64,000 nucleotides of DNA from Gillisia sp. CAL575 (GCF_000403785.1 NZ_APHJ01000027.1:1-64000); one strand, 5' to 3'; numbered from the stretch's first letter, positions 52,733 to 63,180 are shown. Notes: a model not told the origin generated them from the sequence alone. Numbers and translations: made by a program.

Positions 52733-55027
52733 TTAAAAAACATAATTCAATCCAACTCCAACAAAATAATTTCTCGGGTTTCCTGGATAATAATATCGTG
52801 GAGCTGAATTACCAAAACCTACTGCATTAGGCAATACACTAGAAGCATATTTCTCGTCCAGTACATTATTTATTCCTGCAGAAACATTTGATTCGAAATT
52901 TTTAAAGATTTTAAAATCATATCGTGCTTTTATATCTACGACTTGATAATTTTCTGTATTCAAAGAATTTGCATCATTCAATAGTATTTCTCCAACCGCT
53001 AAGAGGTTGGTGTAAAACGAAAAGTTCGTTCCGTAATTTAATTCAAAGCCTGTATTTAATGTGCTTTTCGGGACTCCCGGTAACCTGTTTCCGCTAAAAT
53101 CTACATCTCGATTAGTAAATTCTTCAAATTCAAAATAATTTAAAGCAGCATTCAAATAAGGTTGAATCCTGATTTTGTCATTTAAATCAAGCTTATATCT
53201 AATAGTCGCTTCAATCCCATTATGATTGGTTTTTCCTGCATTGATTCCTACATATTGATCTTCCGAGATTCTTTGAGCCACCAATAAATTTTCTATCTGA
53301 ATAGAATACAAAGCAACTTCTGTATATAATTTATGGTTCAACCAATTGCCTTTAAAACCTACTTCGTAATTAATTCCAGTCTCGGGTTTTAGATCAGTAT
53401 TAATTTGTCCTTCTGGAGTTAAGGTTTCTTCAACTGTTGGAGTTGAAAATCCATGACTTACAGACGAATAAATATTCTTCCCTTTTTCAATTTCATAAGT
53501 CAAGCCTATTCTTGGAGAGAAAACAGTTCTAAATCTATAATCCCCTGATTGATCTATTTCATCTTGAATAAAAAGATCCTCCAAACTATAACTAGTAGTA
53601 TTTACGTTGAAACCAGTTTCCAGATTTAACTTCTTAGAAAGTTCCAAATTCAACTGCGCAAAGAAGTTAGCATAGCTCCTGTCTTGCTCATTATTACTTA
53701 AACTATTACCTAATATGCTCCCTCGATCTTCAAAATCCTGATATAAATTCTCAAAAGTTTGCATATTATACCACTCTTTGTAATATTCGGCACCAAAGCT
53801 TAATTCGGAGGCAAATTTGAAAATAGTCGTTTTAAGATTGAATTTAGTTCTAGCTCCAGTTGCTACTCGTTCTTCTTTTAAAATATTGAAAGGTCTCGGC
53901 TCATATGCATCTCGAAAATTCACAAAGATGCTAGTTAGATTTGTGAGACTGTTAGATAAGTGATGCAAATAGGAGATTCCAAGCAATCCTCTCTCATAAG
54001 ATTCAAATCCTTTAGAACTTCCCCATGTAAAAGCTGCTTTTTCAGGGTCATTTAAATAGTCATTTTCATTTATAGAACTTGGAATAAAAGCTTTTAATTT
54101 GGTGAAATTTCCCAAAAAAGATAGCTTGTTTCCATTTTCAGTAAAGACATTAGCACTAATTAAACCTGATTGTCTTTTATAAGAGCCATTGTCTCTATAA
54201 CCATCACTTTCCAAATCACTAAATGTTGTAAATAGAGAAGTGTTCTCTGTTCCATGAGATGCCGAGATCGTTTTTTTATTAGTATCAAAACTTCCTACTT
54301 GTAAAGAAATTCCAATTTGAGTTTTATTTATTTCAGCATTACCTGCATACATATTAATTACTCCGCCTAATCCAGCACCATACATACTCGAAGTAGGACC
54401 TTTAATAATTTCAATCGTAGAGATGGCTTCGGCATCAAAATCGTCTATGGTTAAATCTCCCTCTCCAGTGGTTAAGGGAATCCCGTTAAAATAAGCCTGA
54501 ATTCTATTGGTGCTATATTGCGAGCGTGCTCCAATCCCGCGAATATTTAATTTTGTGGTATTTAAAGCTCCTTGATTTACATAAACACCAGGAACGCTAT
54601 TAAAAACTTGCGCGAAATTGGAAGGATCTGTTTTTCGAATATCTCCACTAGTTAAAATACTGATTGCAGCTGGCATACTCTGTAATGATTTTGAAATCAA
54701 GGCTCCATTCACAATTACTTCGGAAAGATTCTCTCTTGAAGGAATTAATGAAATAGTTAAATTAGAATTAGAATTAGGCATTCCTTCATATTTTGCAGAA
54801 AGATATCCCAGCGCTGAAAGCTCCAACGAAAAACTATTACTGTTGACCTCTATTTCAAAAACTCCTTCAGAATCAGAAAAAACAAAAACTTCAGAATCAC
54901 TTTCAAAAATTTTTACATTTTCGATAGGACTTGAAGTTGATGCGTCAATTATTTTACCTTTTACGATTTGTGCTGATACTTCCGCAAAACTAAATAGTAA
55001 AACAGAAACGAAAATAAATTTATTCAA
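52733..55027 (-). CDS. TonB-dependent receptor co-transcribed with a PQQ-type dehydrogenase
   Basis: A 764-residue outer-membrane receptor. The signal peptide ends at VSAQ20. A CarboxypepD_reg-like domain (21-95, KIIDASTSSPIENVKIF) precedes a plug at about 115-225 with LNIRGIGARSQYSTN and IEIIKGPTSSMYGAGLGGVINM (given in parts). The barrel ends in an aromatic residue (VGLNYVF). It begins 11 bases after the dehydrogenase gene, so the two form an operon. The ligand is unknown; the neighbour suggests PQQ or a sugar-derived compound. Confidence 0.88.
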   Translation of the reverse strand: MNKFIFVSVLLFSFAEVSAQIVKGKIIDASTSSPIENVKIFESDSEVFVFSDSEGVFEIEVNSNSFSLELSALGYLSAKYEGMPNSNSNLTISLIPSRENLSEVIVNGALISKSLQSMPAAISILTSGDIRKTDPSNFAQVFNSVPGVYVNQGALNTTKLNIRGIGARSQYSTNRIQAYFNGIPLTTGEGDLTIDDFDAEAISTIEIIKGPTSSMYGAGLGGVINMYAGNAEINKTQIGISLQVGSFDTNKKTISASHGTENTSLFTTFSDLESDGYRDNGSYKRQSGLISANVFTENGNKLSFLGNFTKLKAFIPSSINENDYLNDPEKAAFTWGSSKGFESYERGLLGISYLHHLSNSLTNLTSIFVNFRDAYEPRPFNILKEERVATGARTKFNLKTTIFKFASELSFGAEYYKEWYNMQTFENLYQDFEDRGSILGNSLSNNEQDRSYANFFAQLNLELSKKLNLETGFNVNTTSYSLEDLFIQDEIDQSGDYRFRTVFSPRIGLTYEIEKGKNIYSSVSHGFSTPTVEETLTPEGQINTDLKPETGINYEVGFKGNWLNHKLYTEVALYSIQIENLLVAQRISEDQYVGINAGKTNHNGIEATIRYKLDLNDKIRIQPYLNAALNYFEFEEFTNRDVDFSGNRLPGVPKSTLNTGFELNYGTNFSFYTNLLAVGEILLNDANSLNTENYQVVDIKARYDFKIFKNFESNVSAGINNVLDEKYASSVLPNAVGFGNSAPRYYYPGNPRNYFVGVGLNYVF

Positions 55028-55038
55028 TAGTCAATTTT

Positions 55039-56322
55039 TTATTCCGCAGAAATTTTCCAGATCACATTAGAGTCATCATCATTTACTAATAAAGAACCAT
55101 CAGGCAAGGTTGTTACACCCACAGGTCTTCCATGTACTTCTCCAGTTTCTTCATTGGCTATAAATCCTGTTAAGAAATCCTCTGGCGGCTGTGGCTGCCC
55201 ATCTACGAATGGAACAAAAACAACTTTATATCCTGAAAGCGGATCCCGGTTCCAAGAACCGTGCTGACCTACAAATGCTCCGTTTTTATACTTTTCCGGG
55301 AATGCATCGTGGTTATAGAATGTAAATCCTAAAGAGGCAGTATGTGGTCCTACCGGCACATCTGGCATGATTGATTTTTCTACTAACTCGTTATGAGGAT
55401 TATCTTCCCAACGAGGATCTTTAATTTGGCCAAAATAAGAATAAGGCCATCCATACCATCCTCCTTTTTTTACACTTGTAATATAATCTGGCACTAAATT
55501 GTTACCTAATTTATCTCTTTCATTAACTGCAGTCCACAATTCTCCTGTAACAGGATTCCAATCCATCCCAACTGGGTTTCTAATTCCGCTTGCATAAATC
55601 TGCTCGCCAGAACCATCAGGATTAATTTCTAATATCCCTGCTCTTCGTACTTCTTTATCCATTCCATATTCTCCAACATTACTTGCCGAACCTACAGAAA
55701 TATATATTTTACTGCCATCTTCATTTGCTATTAAATTTCTTGTCCAGTGATTATTATAACCACCTGCCGGAAGATCTAAGATTTTTTCACCTTCAGTCTC
55801 TAACTTTAGCGCTCCTTCTTTATATGCATATCTATATAAACCATCTGTATTCGCGATATAGAAATACTTTCCTAAAACCAACATTCCAAAAGGCTGATTT
55901 AATCCCTCCTTAAAAGCTCCACGATGTTCAAAAATACCATCGCCATCCTTATCCCTTAATATTGTAACCCTATTGGCACTGTTTTTTGTGTTAGACTCTA
56001 CCACAAATACATCGTTGTTTGGTGCTACATACGTCCAACGTGGATGTTCAAATCCATCTGCAAACATTTCAACTTTAAAACCTGCGGGTGCTTTTGGCAT
56101 TTCGCCTTCTTTCCAACCTATAACTTTACTTTCTTTTTGAATTGATTTAGAATGAAAGGGTGGTGGGATCACTAACTTTCCAACAGCTGTTTCTACTGTA
56201 TTTGCAGGTCGTTGCGATAGTTCATGTTTTTCTTGTTCATTAAATTCCTTTACTTCTTTCATTTGTGCACAGGAGGTTAAAGTAGCCCCGGCAAGCAGCA
56301 AACCGAACGTGATATTTCTCAT
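55039..56322 (-). CDS. PQQ-dependent sugar (sorbosone-type) dehydrogenase lipoprotein
   Basis: A 427-residue exported beta-propeller. The lipobox is LTSC18. The first blade starts FKVEMFADGFEHPRWTYVAP, and the family motifs HRGAFKEGLNQPFGM, NHWTRNLI, GIRNPVGMDWNP, WTAVNERD, HTASLGFTFY and FVGQHGSWNR follow. Homologues oxidise sugars such as glucose or sorbosone using the cofactor PQQ. It is the first gene of an operon with a TonB receptor. No PQQ biosynthesis gene is in the window. Confidence 0.88.
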   Translation of the reverse strand: MRNITFGLLLAGATLTSCAQMKEVKEFNEQEKHELSQRPANTVETAVGKLVIPPPFHSKSIQKESKVIGWKEGEMPKAPAGFKVEMFADGFEHPRWTYVAPNNDVFVVESNTKNSANRVTILRDKDGDGIFEHRGAFKEGLNQPFGMLVLGKYFYIANTDGLYRYAYKEGALKLETEGEKILDLPAGGYNNHWTRNLIANEDGSKIYISVGSASNVGEYGMDKEVRRAGILEINPDGSGEQIYASGIRNPVGMDWNPVTGELWTAVNERDKLGNNLVPDYITSVKKGGWYGWPYSYFGQIKDPRWEDNPHNELVEKSIMPDVPVGPHTASLGFTFYNHDAFPEKYKNGAFVGQHGSWNRDPLSGYKVVFVPFVDGQPQPPEDFLTGFIANEETGEVHGRPVGVTTLPDGSLLVNDDDSNVIWKISAE

Positions 56323-56489
56323 AGTTTATCAATTAAAATTTAAAAATAAGATATAATTTAAATGCACTAAAATATTATGTGGGCATTAGGTTTACTTTAA
56401 CTACATTCATAAAAACAAGCTCCAATATAATAGTTTTGGCTGCCGTTGCAGTTTTAACTAAGTTTATAGCGCAAAACGGATCATTTCTT

Positions 56490-58241
56490 ATGAAGAAAAT
56501 TTTTATAGTCTCCCTAATAGCTTGTGTTTTTATTTCTTGTGATCTTTCTAAATACAAACTCAACAAAGAGTATGATTTAGAGACGCTTTTCGAAAAATCT
56601 GGAGGCACACAAACTTCTACGTATTCAGAAATAATAAAATATTATGAAGAACTAGATGAGTCCTTTACCTCAATTCAGCTTGAAGAATTTGGTCAAACTG
56701 ATAGCGGCGAACCACTGCATTTGGCAATTTTTAATCCTTCAGAAAATTTTAATCTTGATGAAGTTAGAGAAAATTATACCATAATTCTCATCAATAACGG
56801 AATTCACCCTGGGGAAAGCGATGGTATAGATGCCACCATGATGTTATTTAGAGATTTAGCACAGGATTCTATTACAGTGCCAAAAAACACAATAATTGCA
56901 ACTATTCCAGTATATAATATAGGAGGAGCGCTAAATAGAAATTCCACTTCGAGAGTTAATCAAAATGGTCCCGAAGAATATGGTTTTAGAGGTAATGCCC
57001 GAAATTACGATCTAAATAGAGACTTTATAAAAGCCGATACAAAAAATACTAGAAGTTTTTCTGAGATCTTTCATAAAGTAAAACCAGATATTTTTGTTGA
57101 CACTCATGTAAGCAATGGTGCAGATTATCAATACACTCTTACTCATCTTTTTACTCAACATAACAAACTTGGCGGCGAATTAGGAGCTTATCTTAATGAC
57201 AAGATGATGCCGTCTTTAAAAGCTTCTTTATGGGAAAATGAATGGGACATTACACCTTACGTAAATGTCCATAATGAGGTACCAGAAAAAGGGTTTACGC
57301 AATTTATGGACACTCCAAGATACTCTACAGGTTATACAGCTTTATGGAACACCTTAGGATTAATGATAGAAACTCATATGCTTAAGCCTTACAAGAAAAG
57401 AGTTATGGGTACTTATAGAACCTTACGTTCTATAATAGAAATTGCTGAAAGAGATAGAGAAAAGATCAAAGATCTTAGAGCCAGAGCTCAAAGAAAATAT
57501 CTAACAGAACGTTTTTATCCTGTGAATTTTAAAGTGGATAGCACAAATATTAGTAAGCTTCAATTTAAAGGATTTGAAGGTGAAGAAATCACCAGTGATG
57601 TAACTGGAAATTCTAGACTAAAATATGACAGAAAAAAGCCCTTTAAAAAAGAAGTAGATTATTATAATGATTTCATTTCTCAAGAGCAGATTGAAATTCC
57701 TAGGGCATATATTATTCCACAAGGCTGGTGGAATGTGATAGATCTTTTAAAGTCGAATAATGTGGAGATGACAGAATTTAAAAATGACACGACCATGTTT
57801 GTAGAGATCTATAATATTGAAGATTATAAAACCTTCCCAAATCCCTATGAGGGACATTACCCCCATTTTGATACTAAAATAACGTCTACAAAAGATAGTA
57901 TTAAATTTAGAAAAGGAGATGTTTATATTAAAAGTTTTCAGCCTTCTGTTCGCTATTTATTAGAAACCCTAGAACCAACGACTCCTGATTCTTTTTTTAA
58001 TTGGAATTTCTTTGATACCGTTCTTCAACGAAAGGAAGGATTTTCTGCATATGTTTTTGAAGACTTAGCAAAAGAACTACTCGATAAAAATCCTGGTTTA
58101 AATGAAGAATTTCAGAAAAAGAAAAAGTCAGATTTAGAATTCTCCAAAGATCCGTCTGCCCAATTAAACTGGTTGTATACAGAATCAGGACTTATAGAAA
58201 AAGCATATTTACGCTACCCTGTCTTTAGGGTGAGTCGTTAA
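56490..58241 (+). CDS. M14 family zinc carboxypeptidase lipoprotein
   Basis: A 583-residue exported peptidase. I chose the ATG at 56490 because it gives a clean lipoprotein signal (FISC); an upstream in-frame start adds a second, unneeded hydrophobic segment. The zinc ligands are H106 and E109 (NNGIHPGESDG) and H206 (VDTHVSNGADY), with the catalytic Glu294 in LMIETHMLKP. The C-terminal 280 residues have no function I can name. The 3' end overlaps the NUDIX gene by 33 bases. Confidence 0.86.
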   Translation: MKKIFIVSLIACVFISCDLSKYKLNKEYDLETLFEKSGGTQTSTYSEIIKYYEELDESFTSIQLEEFGQTDSGEPLHLAIFNPSENFNLDEVRENYTIILINNGIHPGESDGIDATMMLFRDLAQDSITVPKNTIIATIPVYNIGGALNRNSTSRVNQNGPEEYGFRGNARNYDLNRDFIKADTKNTRSFSEIFHKVKPDIFVDTHVSNGADYQYTLTHLFTQHNKLGGELGAYLNDKMMPSLKASLWENEWDITPYVNVHNEVPEKGFTQFMDTPRYSTGYTALWNTLGLMIETHMLKPYKKRVMGTYRTLRSIIEIAERDREKIKDLRARAQRKYLTERFYPVNFKVDSTNISKLQFKGFEGEEITSDVTGNSRLKYDRKKPFKKEVDYYNDFISQEQIEIPRAYIIPQGWWNVIDLLKSNNVEMTEFKNDTTMFVEIYNIEDYKTFPNPYEGHYPHFDTKITSTKDSIKFRKGDVYIKSFQPSVRYLLETLEPTTPDSFFNWNFFDTVLQRKEGFSAYVFEDLAKELLDKNPGLNEEFQKKKKSDLEFSKDPSAQLNWLYTESGLIEKAYLRYPVFRVSR

Positions 58242-58832
58242 ATATTCTTTTGGGAATAATAATTTAATGTTGGCGTAAGATTTTGTGAGTGCTTTTTGAG
58301 TCTTAGCAAAATTTTTCCATTTAGCTTTTTTAATTCCCTCTGCTTGCTCAGGAATTAATTCTCCTGTAAAAGATGTTTTCATCTCATACCAATGAGTCAC
58401 TTTTAATCTATATTTATCTTTACGTTTAAAAATATGATAGGTTTTCCTTATAAATCTAACTATTTCAAGATCCTGTACCCCAGTTTCTTCCATCACTTCT
58501 CTAATTGCAGATTCTTCTAGACTTTCAGATTTCTCTGTCTTTCCTTTTGGCAAATCCCATCGCTTGTTTCGATAGATAAATAAAATCTCCTTATTATCGT
58601 TAAAAACCATTCCTCCAGCTGCTGTAACCACGGGTAGTTTTTTTAGAAGATGTTTAAAAAGCTTCTCCTCATTTTTATGATAAAGATTTACATATAGTAG
58701 TTCTCCATCAATTATTTTTTGAATAATTTGCTTCAGCTTAACCTTTTTAATAGGAAAGGCACTATAATTTTCACCTATTTCTTTCTTAGTTGAAAGAATA
58801 ATAGGGATATCATTTACAAAAACTTTATACAT
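58209..58832 (-). CDS. NUDIX hydrolase
   Basis: A 207-residue protein. The Nudix box G-x5-E-x7-REVMEETGV is complete near residues 94-116. About 70 residues precede the domain (MYKVFVNDIPIILSTKKE and an FKHLLKKLPVVTAAGG strand), longer than in minimal NUDIX enzymes. The substrate cannot be read from the sequence. It is divergent from pyrE, with only 7 bases between the start codons, and convergent with the M14 gene. Confidence 0.9.
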   Translation of the reverse strand: MYKVFVNDIPIILSTKKEIGENYSAFPIKKVKLKQIIQKIIDGELLYVNLYHKNEEKLFKHLLKKLPVVTAAGGMVFNDNKEILFIYRNKRWDLPKGKTEKSESLEESAIREVMEETGVQDLEIVRFIRKTYHIFKRKDKYRLKVTHWYEMKTSFTGELIPEQAEGIKKAKWKNFAKTQKALTKSYANIKLLFPKEYLTTHPKDRVA

Positions 58833-58835
58833 TTG
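58828..58835 (+). promoter_or_regulatory. -7 promoter element of pyrE
   Basis: TACATTTG overlaps the NUDIX start codon on the other strand and ends four bases before the pyrE ATG at 58840, so the pyrE mRNA would be leaderless. No -33 TTG is seen. Confidence 0.4.
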
Positions 58836-58839
58836 CAGT

Positions 58840-59481
58840 ATGATTTTAAATAAAGAGACAGCAATTAAAACAGCTGAATTGCTGTTGCAAATTAAAGCAA
58901 TTAAATTAGAACCGCAAGAACCTTTTACTTGGGCCAGTGGTTGGAAATCGCCAATCTATTGTGATAATAGAATAATTCTTTCCTACCCTACTATCAGGAA
59001 TTACATAAGAGAACAATTTGCTAGACAAATAGAAGATCTTTATGGAAAGCCAGATGTGATAGCCGGAGTTGCTACAGGAGCCATAGGTATTGGTATGTTA
59101 GTAGCCGAGTATATGAATCTTCCTTTTGTATATGTTAGACCGGAAGCTAAAGGTCATGGCCGAAAGAATCAAATAGAAGGGCGTTTAGAGAAGGGACAAA
59201 ATGTGGTGGTGATTGAAGACCTTATTAGTACCGGCGGAAGCAGTATTAATGCTGTAAAAGCATTAAAAGAAGCTAATGTTAACATAAAAGGTTTACTAGC
59301 CATCTTTACGTATGGCTTCGATATTGCTACAGAAAATTTTAAAGAAGCAAAGGTAGATTTACATACCTTGGGGAATTATGAGCACTTAATAGAAACTGCT
59401 TTAAAAACAAATTACATTAATGCCGATGAGGCAGAAACATTAAAAACCTGGAGACAAGATCCCAGTAAATGGAACCAATAA
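58840..59481 (+). CDS. pyrE: orotate phosphoribosyltransferase
   Basis: A 213-residue enzyme that joins orotate to PRPP. FTWASGWKSPIYCDNR is the N-terminal substrate segment, VAGVATGAIGIG follows, YVRPEAKGHGRKNQIEG is the flexible catalytic loop, and VVVIEDLISTGGSS is the PRPP-binding motif. It partners with pyrD elsewhere in the window. The SRPBCC gene starts one base after its stop. Confidence 0.95.
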   Translation: MILNKETAIKTAELLLQIKAIKLEPQEPFTWASGWKSPIYCDNRIILSYPTIRNYIREQFARQIEDLYGKPDVIAGVATGAIGIGMLVAEYMNLPFVYVRPEAKGHGRKNQIEGRLEKGQNVVVIEDLISTGGSSINAVKALKEANVNIKGLLAIFTYGFDIATENFKEAKVDLHTLGNYEHLIETALKTNYINADEAETLKTWRQDPSKWNQ

Positions 59482-59482
59482 T

Positions 59483-59872
59483 ATGAACTTAGAAAGTCCA
59501 AAAGTTACCACAAATAAGAGTCAGCAAGAATTATATAATTTTCTAACTGAAGTAGAGAATTACAAACAATTAATGCCAGACAGTATAGAAAAATTTGAAG
59601 TTACCAAGCCAAATACATTCCTTTTCGGTTTAAAAGGAATGCCAGAAATAGAATTGGCGATAAAGGAAACTGTAGAACCAGAATTAGTTGTTTTGGGGTC
59701 TACATCAGACAAATTTAATTTTTCATTAAATATTATTATCGAACAAAATGGAGATAATAGTGATGCACAACTATTGTTTGATGGAAAATTCAATGCTATG
59801 GTGGCAATGATGGCAAAGGGACCTTTAAAAAAATTCATCAATACTCTTAGCGAAAATTTAGCTACTCTTTAA
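59483..59872 (+). CDS. SRPBCC-fold protein
   Basis: A 129-residue protein with the START/polyketide-cyclase-like pattern: SQQELYNFLTEVENYKQLMPDSIEKF at the N-terminus (helix-grip entry), central strands, and the terminal helix GPLKKFINTLSENLATL. It has no catalytic residues I can name and probably binds a hydrophobic ligand. It is tightly coupled to pyrE and its stop overlaps the biotin ligase stop by four bases. Confidence 0.75.
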   Translation: MNLESPKVTTNKSQQELYNFLTEVENYKQLMPDSIEKFEVTKPNTFLFGLKGMPEIELAIKETVEPELVVLGSTSDKFNFSLNIIIEQNGDNSDAQLLFDGKFNAMVAMMAKGPLKKFINTLSENLATL

Positions 59873-60600
59873 AAGAGTAATTTAAGTTCTTTAAGATCAA
59901 AAGTTCGTATTTCTTCATCTTCAACTTTTAATTTAAGAAGACCAGAATGGTCAACCCCTAAGATAATACCCACAATGAAGCTTCCATCTTTTAATTGAAA
60001 GGTGGAAGCTTTATTTCTTCTGAATAAACCAGCTTCATAATCTTCATGAACATTTTTAAAAAAAGAATTATCGTTGGATAGTATCATATCATCAAGTTTT
60101 TCTAAGATCATAGATAGAACTTCATCTATAGAATAAATAGTTCCGGTAAGATTTTTAATAGAGGCTGCTTTGGGAAGATCTGGGAAATGAACCTGATTAA
60201 TGTTGAGCCCAATCCCAATAATACTAGCAATTATAACATTATTTTGTAGTATATTTTCAATGAGCACGCCACCTATTTTATAGTTATCTGCCATAATGTC
60301 GTTAGGCCATTTCAACTTTAAATTGTTAATTTTTATAAGCTTTAACGCCTTTATTATTTGCAAACCCACAGCTGCACTAATCAAGAATTGGTCGCTTATT
60401 GCAATACATGGTTTGGGATAAATAACACTAAATGTGAGGTTTTCTCCCGCATTAGAAACCCATTTTGCTCCACGTTGACCTCGCCCAGAAGTTTGATCGC
60501 TGGCAACAATACAAATTGGGGAATTATTTCTGTTAGTATTAAACCATTCTCTCGCCAAAGAATTAGTAGACTCAGTGGCATCAACTTTGATAATATGCAT
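59869..60600 (-). CDS. birA: biotin--[carboxyl carrier protein] ligase
   Basis: A 243-residue ligase that attaches biotin to carrier lysines. SDQTSGRGQRGAKWVS is the biotinyl-AMP loop, LKWPNDIMADNYKIGGVLIE the biotin site (core KWPNDI and KIGGVLIE), and IIGIGLNIN follows. It lacks the N-terminal helix-turn-helix of E. coli BirA, so it should not act as a repressor. Pyruvate carboxylase at 44430 is one expected substrate. Confidence 0.94.
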   Translation of the reverse strand: MHIIKVDATESTNSLAREWFNTNRNNSPICIVASDQTSGRGQRGAKWVSNAGENLTFSVIYPKPCIAISDQFLISAAVGLQIIKALKLIKINNLKLKWPNDIMADNYKIGGVLIENILQNNVIIASIIGIGLNINQVHFPDLPKAASIKNLTGTIYSIDEVLSMILEKLDDMILSNDNSFFKNVHEDYEAGLFRRNKASTFQLKDGSFIVGIILGVDHSGLLKLKVEDEEIRTFDLKELKLLF

Positions 60601-60668
60601 ATATAAATGTAGTTAAGAATGGTGTTAAATGTTTATTGTAACAGACCATTAAAAAGACTAAAAAGTAA

Positions 60669-60676
60669 TAACTTTG
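60669..60676 (+). promoter_or_regulatory. -7 promoter element of the rsfS operon
   Basis: TAACTTTG, ending 18 bases before the ATG at 60695. The TTG at 60674 is part of it and is therefore not the start codon. No -33 TTG at normal spacing. Confidence 0.45.
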
Positions 60677-60694
60677 CGTAAAGAAATAAATTTA

Positions 60695-61066
60695 ATGGCA
60701 AAAAAAGAAACGAACAACGATCAACTTATTGCTCATATCATAAAAGGAATAGAAGAAGTTAAAGGAAATGATATTGATATTCTTGACTTAAGGGAAATTG
60801 AAAACACTGTTTGTGATTATTTCATTATCTGTAATGGTACTTCGAATACACAGGTAAACGCCATTGTAAGCTCCGTACAAAAAACCGTAAGCAAATCTCT
60901 AAAAGACAAACCTTGGCATATAGAAGGAAGTGATAACGCCGAGTGGATCTTAATGGATTATGTAAATGTGGTAGTTCATGTATTCCAGAAACATATTAGA
61001 GAATATTACGATATTGAGAGTTTATGGGGAGATGCTAAAGTGACCTCGATCGAAACAAAGTATTAA
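60695..61066 (+). CDS. rsfS: ribosome silencing factor RsfS
   Basis: A 123-residue RsfS/Iojap protein, which binds ribosomal protein uL14 and blocks subunit joining when nutrients are low. IDILDLREIENTVCDYFIICNGTSNTQVNAI is the first conserved block (core CDYFIICNGTSNTQV) and GSDNAEWILMDYVNVVVHVF the second. The length is typical. ftsH follows after 18 bases in a block whose order rsfS-ftsH-LUD-cdsA is common in Bacteroidota. Confidence 0.94.
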   Translation: MAKKETNNDQLIAHIIKGIEEVKGNDIDILDLREIENTVCDYFIICNGTSNTQVNAIVSSVQKTVSKSLKDKPWHIEGSDNAEWILMDYVNVVVHVFQKHIREYYDIESLWGDAKVTSIETKY

Positions 61067-61084
61067 AAAACTAATTATAGAAGA

Positions 61085-63118
61085 ATGTCGAAGAAACAAC
61101 CAAATAAAAAAATAGAACCTAAAAAACCTAAATTTAGTGCTTACTGGATTTATGGGGCTATTATTATTATATTTTTAGGTATCAATTTTTTTGGTGGATC
61201 AGGGTTCAATGAACCAACAAAAACAAATCCTGCGGAGTTTGAAAGCTACTTAAAGGATGGTGATGTTAAAAAAGTAGTAATTGTAAATAGAAATCAGGCT
61301 AAGGTTTATTTAACTGAAGAAGCTAAAGCTAAGGATATTCATAAAAAATCTGAAGATGGCGAATTGTTTGCCACTGGTGATTCACCAGATTATAGTTTTG
61401 AATTTGGAGATCTTCAGAATTTCGAAAACAAAATTCAAGAGGTTAAAGCTGAGAATAATTTAGACACTTTTGTGACATATAACACAGAATCTAATGTATT
61501 TGGGGAGATCATTCTAACTTTATTACCATTTGTTCTTATTATAGGGATTTGGATCTTTATAATGAAAAAAATGAGCTCTGGTGGTGGAGGTGGCCCTGGA
61601 GGACAGATCTTTAACATTGGAAAATCTAAAGCAAAATTATTTGATCAGAATACAGATGTAAAAACATCATTTAAAGATGTTGCAGGATTAGAGGGTGCCA
61701 AAGAAGAAATACAAGAAATTGTAGACTTTTTGAAAACTCCTGAGAAATATACATCTTTAGGTGGTAAGATTCCAAAAGGCGCCCTTTTAGTAGGACCTCC
61801 GGGAACTGGTAAAACCTTGTTAGCAAAAGCAGTTGCTGGAGAAGCTAAAGTGCCTTTCTTCTCTTTATCTGGGTCAGATTTCGTGGAAATGTTTGTTGGT
61901 GTAGGTGCTTCTAGAGTGCGTGATCTTTTTAAACAAGCAAAAGAAAAATCTCCATCTATCATATTTATAGATGAGATTGATGCGATTGGTAGAGCCAGAG
62001 GAAAGAATAACATGTCTGGATCTAATGATGAACGTGAAAACACTTTGAATCAGTTATTAACTGAAATGGATGGTTTTGGAACAAACACCAATGTAATTGT
62101 TATTGCTGCAACCAACCGTGCAGATGTTTTGGACAAAGCATTAATGAGAGCTGGTCGTTTTGACCGTCAGATTTATGTTGATTTACCAGATGTTAGAGAG
62201 CGTAAAGAAATATTTGAAGTTCACCTTCGCCCTATTAAAAAGGTGGCAGATGAGTTAGATATTGAGTTTCTTGCTAAACAAACTCCTGGTTTCTCTGGAG
62301 CAGATATTGCAAATGTTTGTAACGAAGCAGCTTTGATTGCTGCAAGAAAAGGAAATAAGGCAGTTGGAAAACAAGATTTCCTTGATGCCGTTGATAGAAT
62401 TGTAGGTGGACTTGAGAAGAAAAACAAGATCATTACTCCAGATGAGAAAAGAGCAATTGCTTATCACGAAGCTGGACATGCAACTGCAAGTTGGATGCTA
62501 GAACATGCCGCTCCATTAGTAAAGGTTACTATAGTTCCAAGAGGACAATCCTTAGGTGCAGCATGGTACTTACCAGAAGAAAGGTTAATTGTGCATCCAG
62601 AGCAAATGTTAGATGAAATGTGTGCTGCTTTAGGTGGTAGAGCTGCTGAAAAGGTTATTTTTAATAGAATTTCTACAGGCGCGTTGAGTGATTTAGAAAA
62701 AGTTACTAAGCAAGCTAGAGCAATGGTTACTATCTATGGTTTAAATGATAAAATAGGAAACTTAACTTTCTATGACTCTTCAGGACAAAGTGAATATAAC
62801 TTCACCAAGCCATATAGTGAGAAAACCTCTGAATTAATTGATAAGGAAGTTTCTAATTTAATTGAAACACAGTATCAAAGAGCTATAGATCTACTTGAAG
62901 CTAATAAAGATAAACTGTCTCAACTAGCAAATATTTTATTAGAAAAAGAAGTGATTTTTAAAGATGATCTTCAAAAGATATTTGGAAACAGACCATTCCC
63001 TGAAAAAGAAGAAGTTCCATTAATTGCTAAAAAAGCGGAATCTATTGCTGAAACCTCTGAAGAAAGTAAATCTGAAGACAGCGAAATTGAAGAACAAGAA
63101 TCTTCGATAAATAAATAA
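61085..63118 (+). CDS. ftsH: ATP-dependent zinc metalloprotease FtsH
   Basis: A 677-residue membrane protease that extracts and degrades membrane and regulatory proteins. Two membrane helices (about 18-38 and 138-158) flank the periplasmic domain, then a glycine stretch. Walker A is G237-PPGTGKT, Walker [12 protein letters not shown], the SRH region [19 protein letters not shown], and the zinc site H461-EAG-H465. A Ser/Glu-rich tail ends the protein. An intrinsic terminator follows. Confidence 0.97.
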   Translation: MSKKQPNKKIEPKKPKFSAYWIYGAIIIIFLGINFFGGSGFNEPTKTNPAEFESYLKDGDVKKVVIVNRNQAKVYLTEEAKAKDIHKKSEDGELFATGDSPDYSFEFGDLQNFENKIQEVKAENNLDTFVTYNTESNVFGEIILTLLPFVLIIGIWIFIMKKMSSGGGGGPGGQIFNIGKSKAKLFDQNTDVKTSFKDVAGLEGAKEEIQEIVDFLKTPEKYTSLGGKIPKGALLVGPPGTGKTLLAKAVAGEAKVPFFSLSGSDFVEMFVGVGASRVRDLFKQAKEKSPSIIFIDEIDAIGRARGKNNMSGSNDERENTLNQLLTEMDGFGTNTNVIVIAATNRADVLDKALMRAGRFDRQIYVDLPDVRERKEIFEVHLRPIKKVADELDIEFLAKQTPGFSGADIANVCNEAALIAARKGNKAVGKQDFLDAVDRIVGGLEKKNKIITPDEKRAIAYHEAGHATASWMLEHAAPLVKVTIVPRGQSLGAAWYLPEERLIVHPEQMLDEMCAALGGRAAEKVIFNRISTGALSDLEKVTKQARAMVTIYGLNDKIGNLTFYDSSGQSEYNFTKPYSEKTSELIDKEVSNLIETQYQRAIDLLEANKDKLSQLANILLEKEVIFKDDLQKIFGNRPFPEKEEVPLIAKKAESIAETSEESKSEDSEIEEQESSINK

Positions 63119-63135
63119 TAATAATATAATCCTTC

Positions 63136-63180
63136 GTAAAAAATCTTAATTTAGCTTAGTGTTAAATTAAGATTTTTTAC
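63136..63180 (+). terminator. intrinsic terminator of the rsfS-ftsH unit
   Basis: A perfect 18-base stem (63136-63153 with 63163-63180) with a 9-base loop and T6 near the end of the right arm, 17 bases past the ftsH stop. Its last three bases are shared with the next gene's -7 element. Confidence 0.85.
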
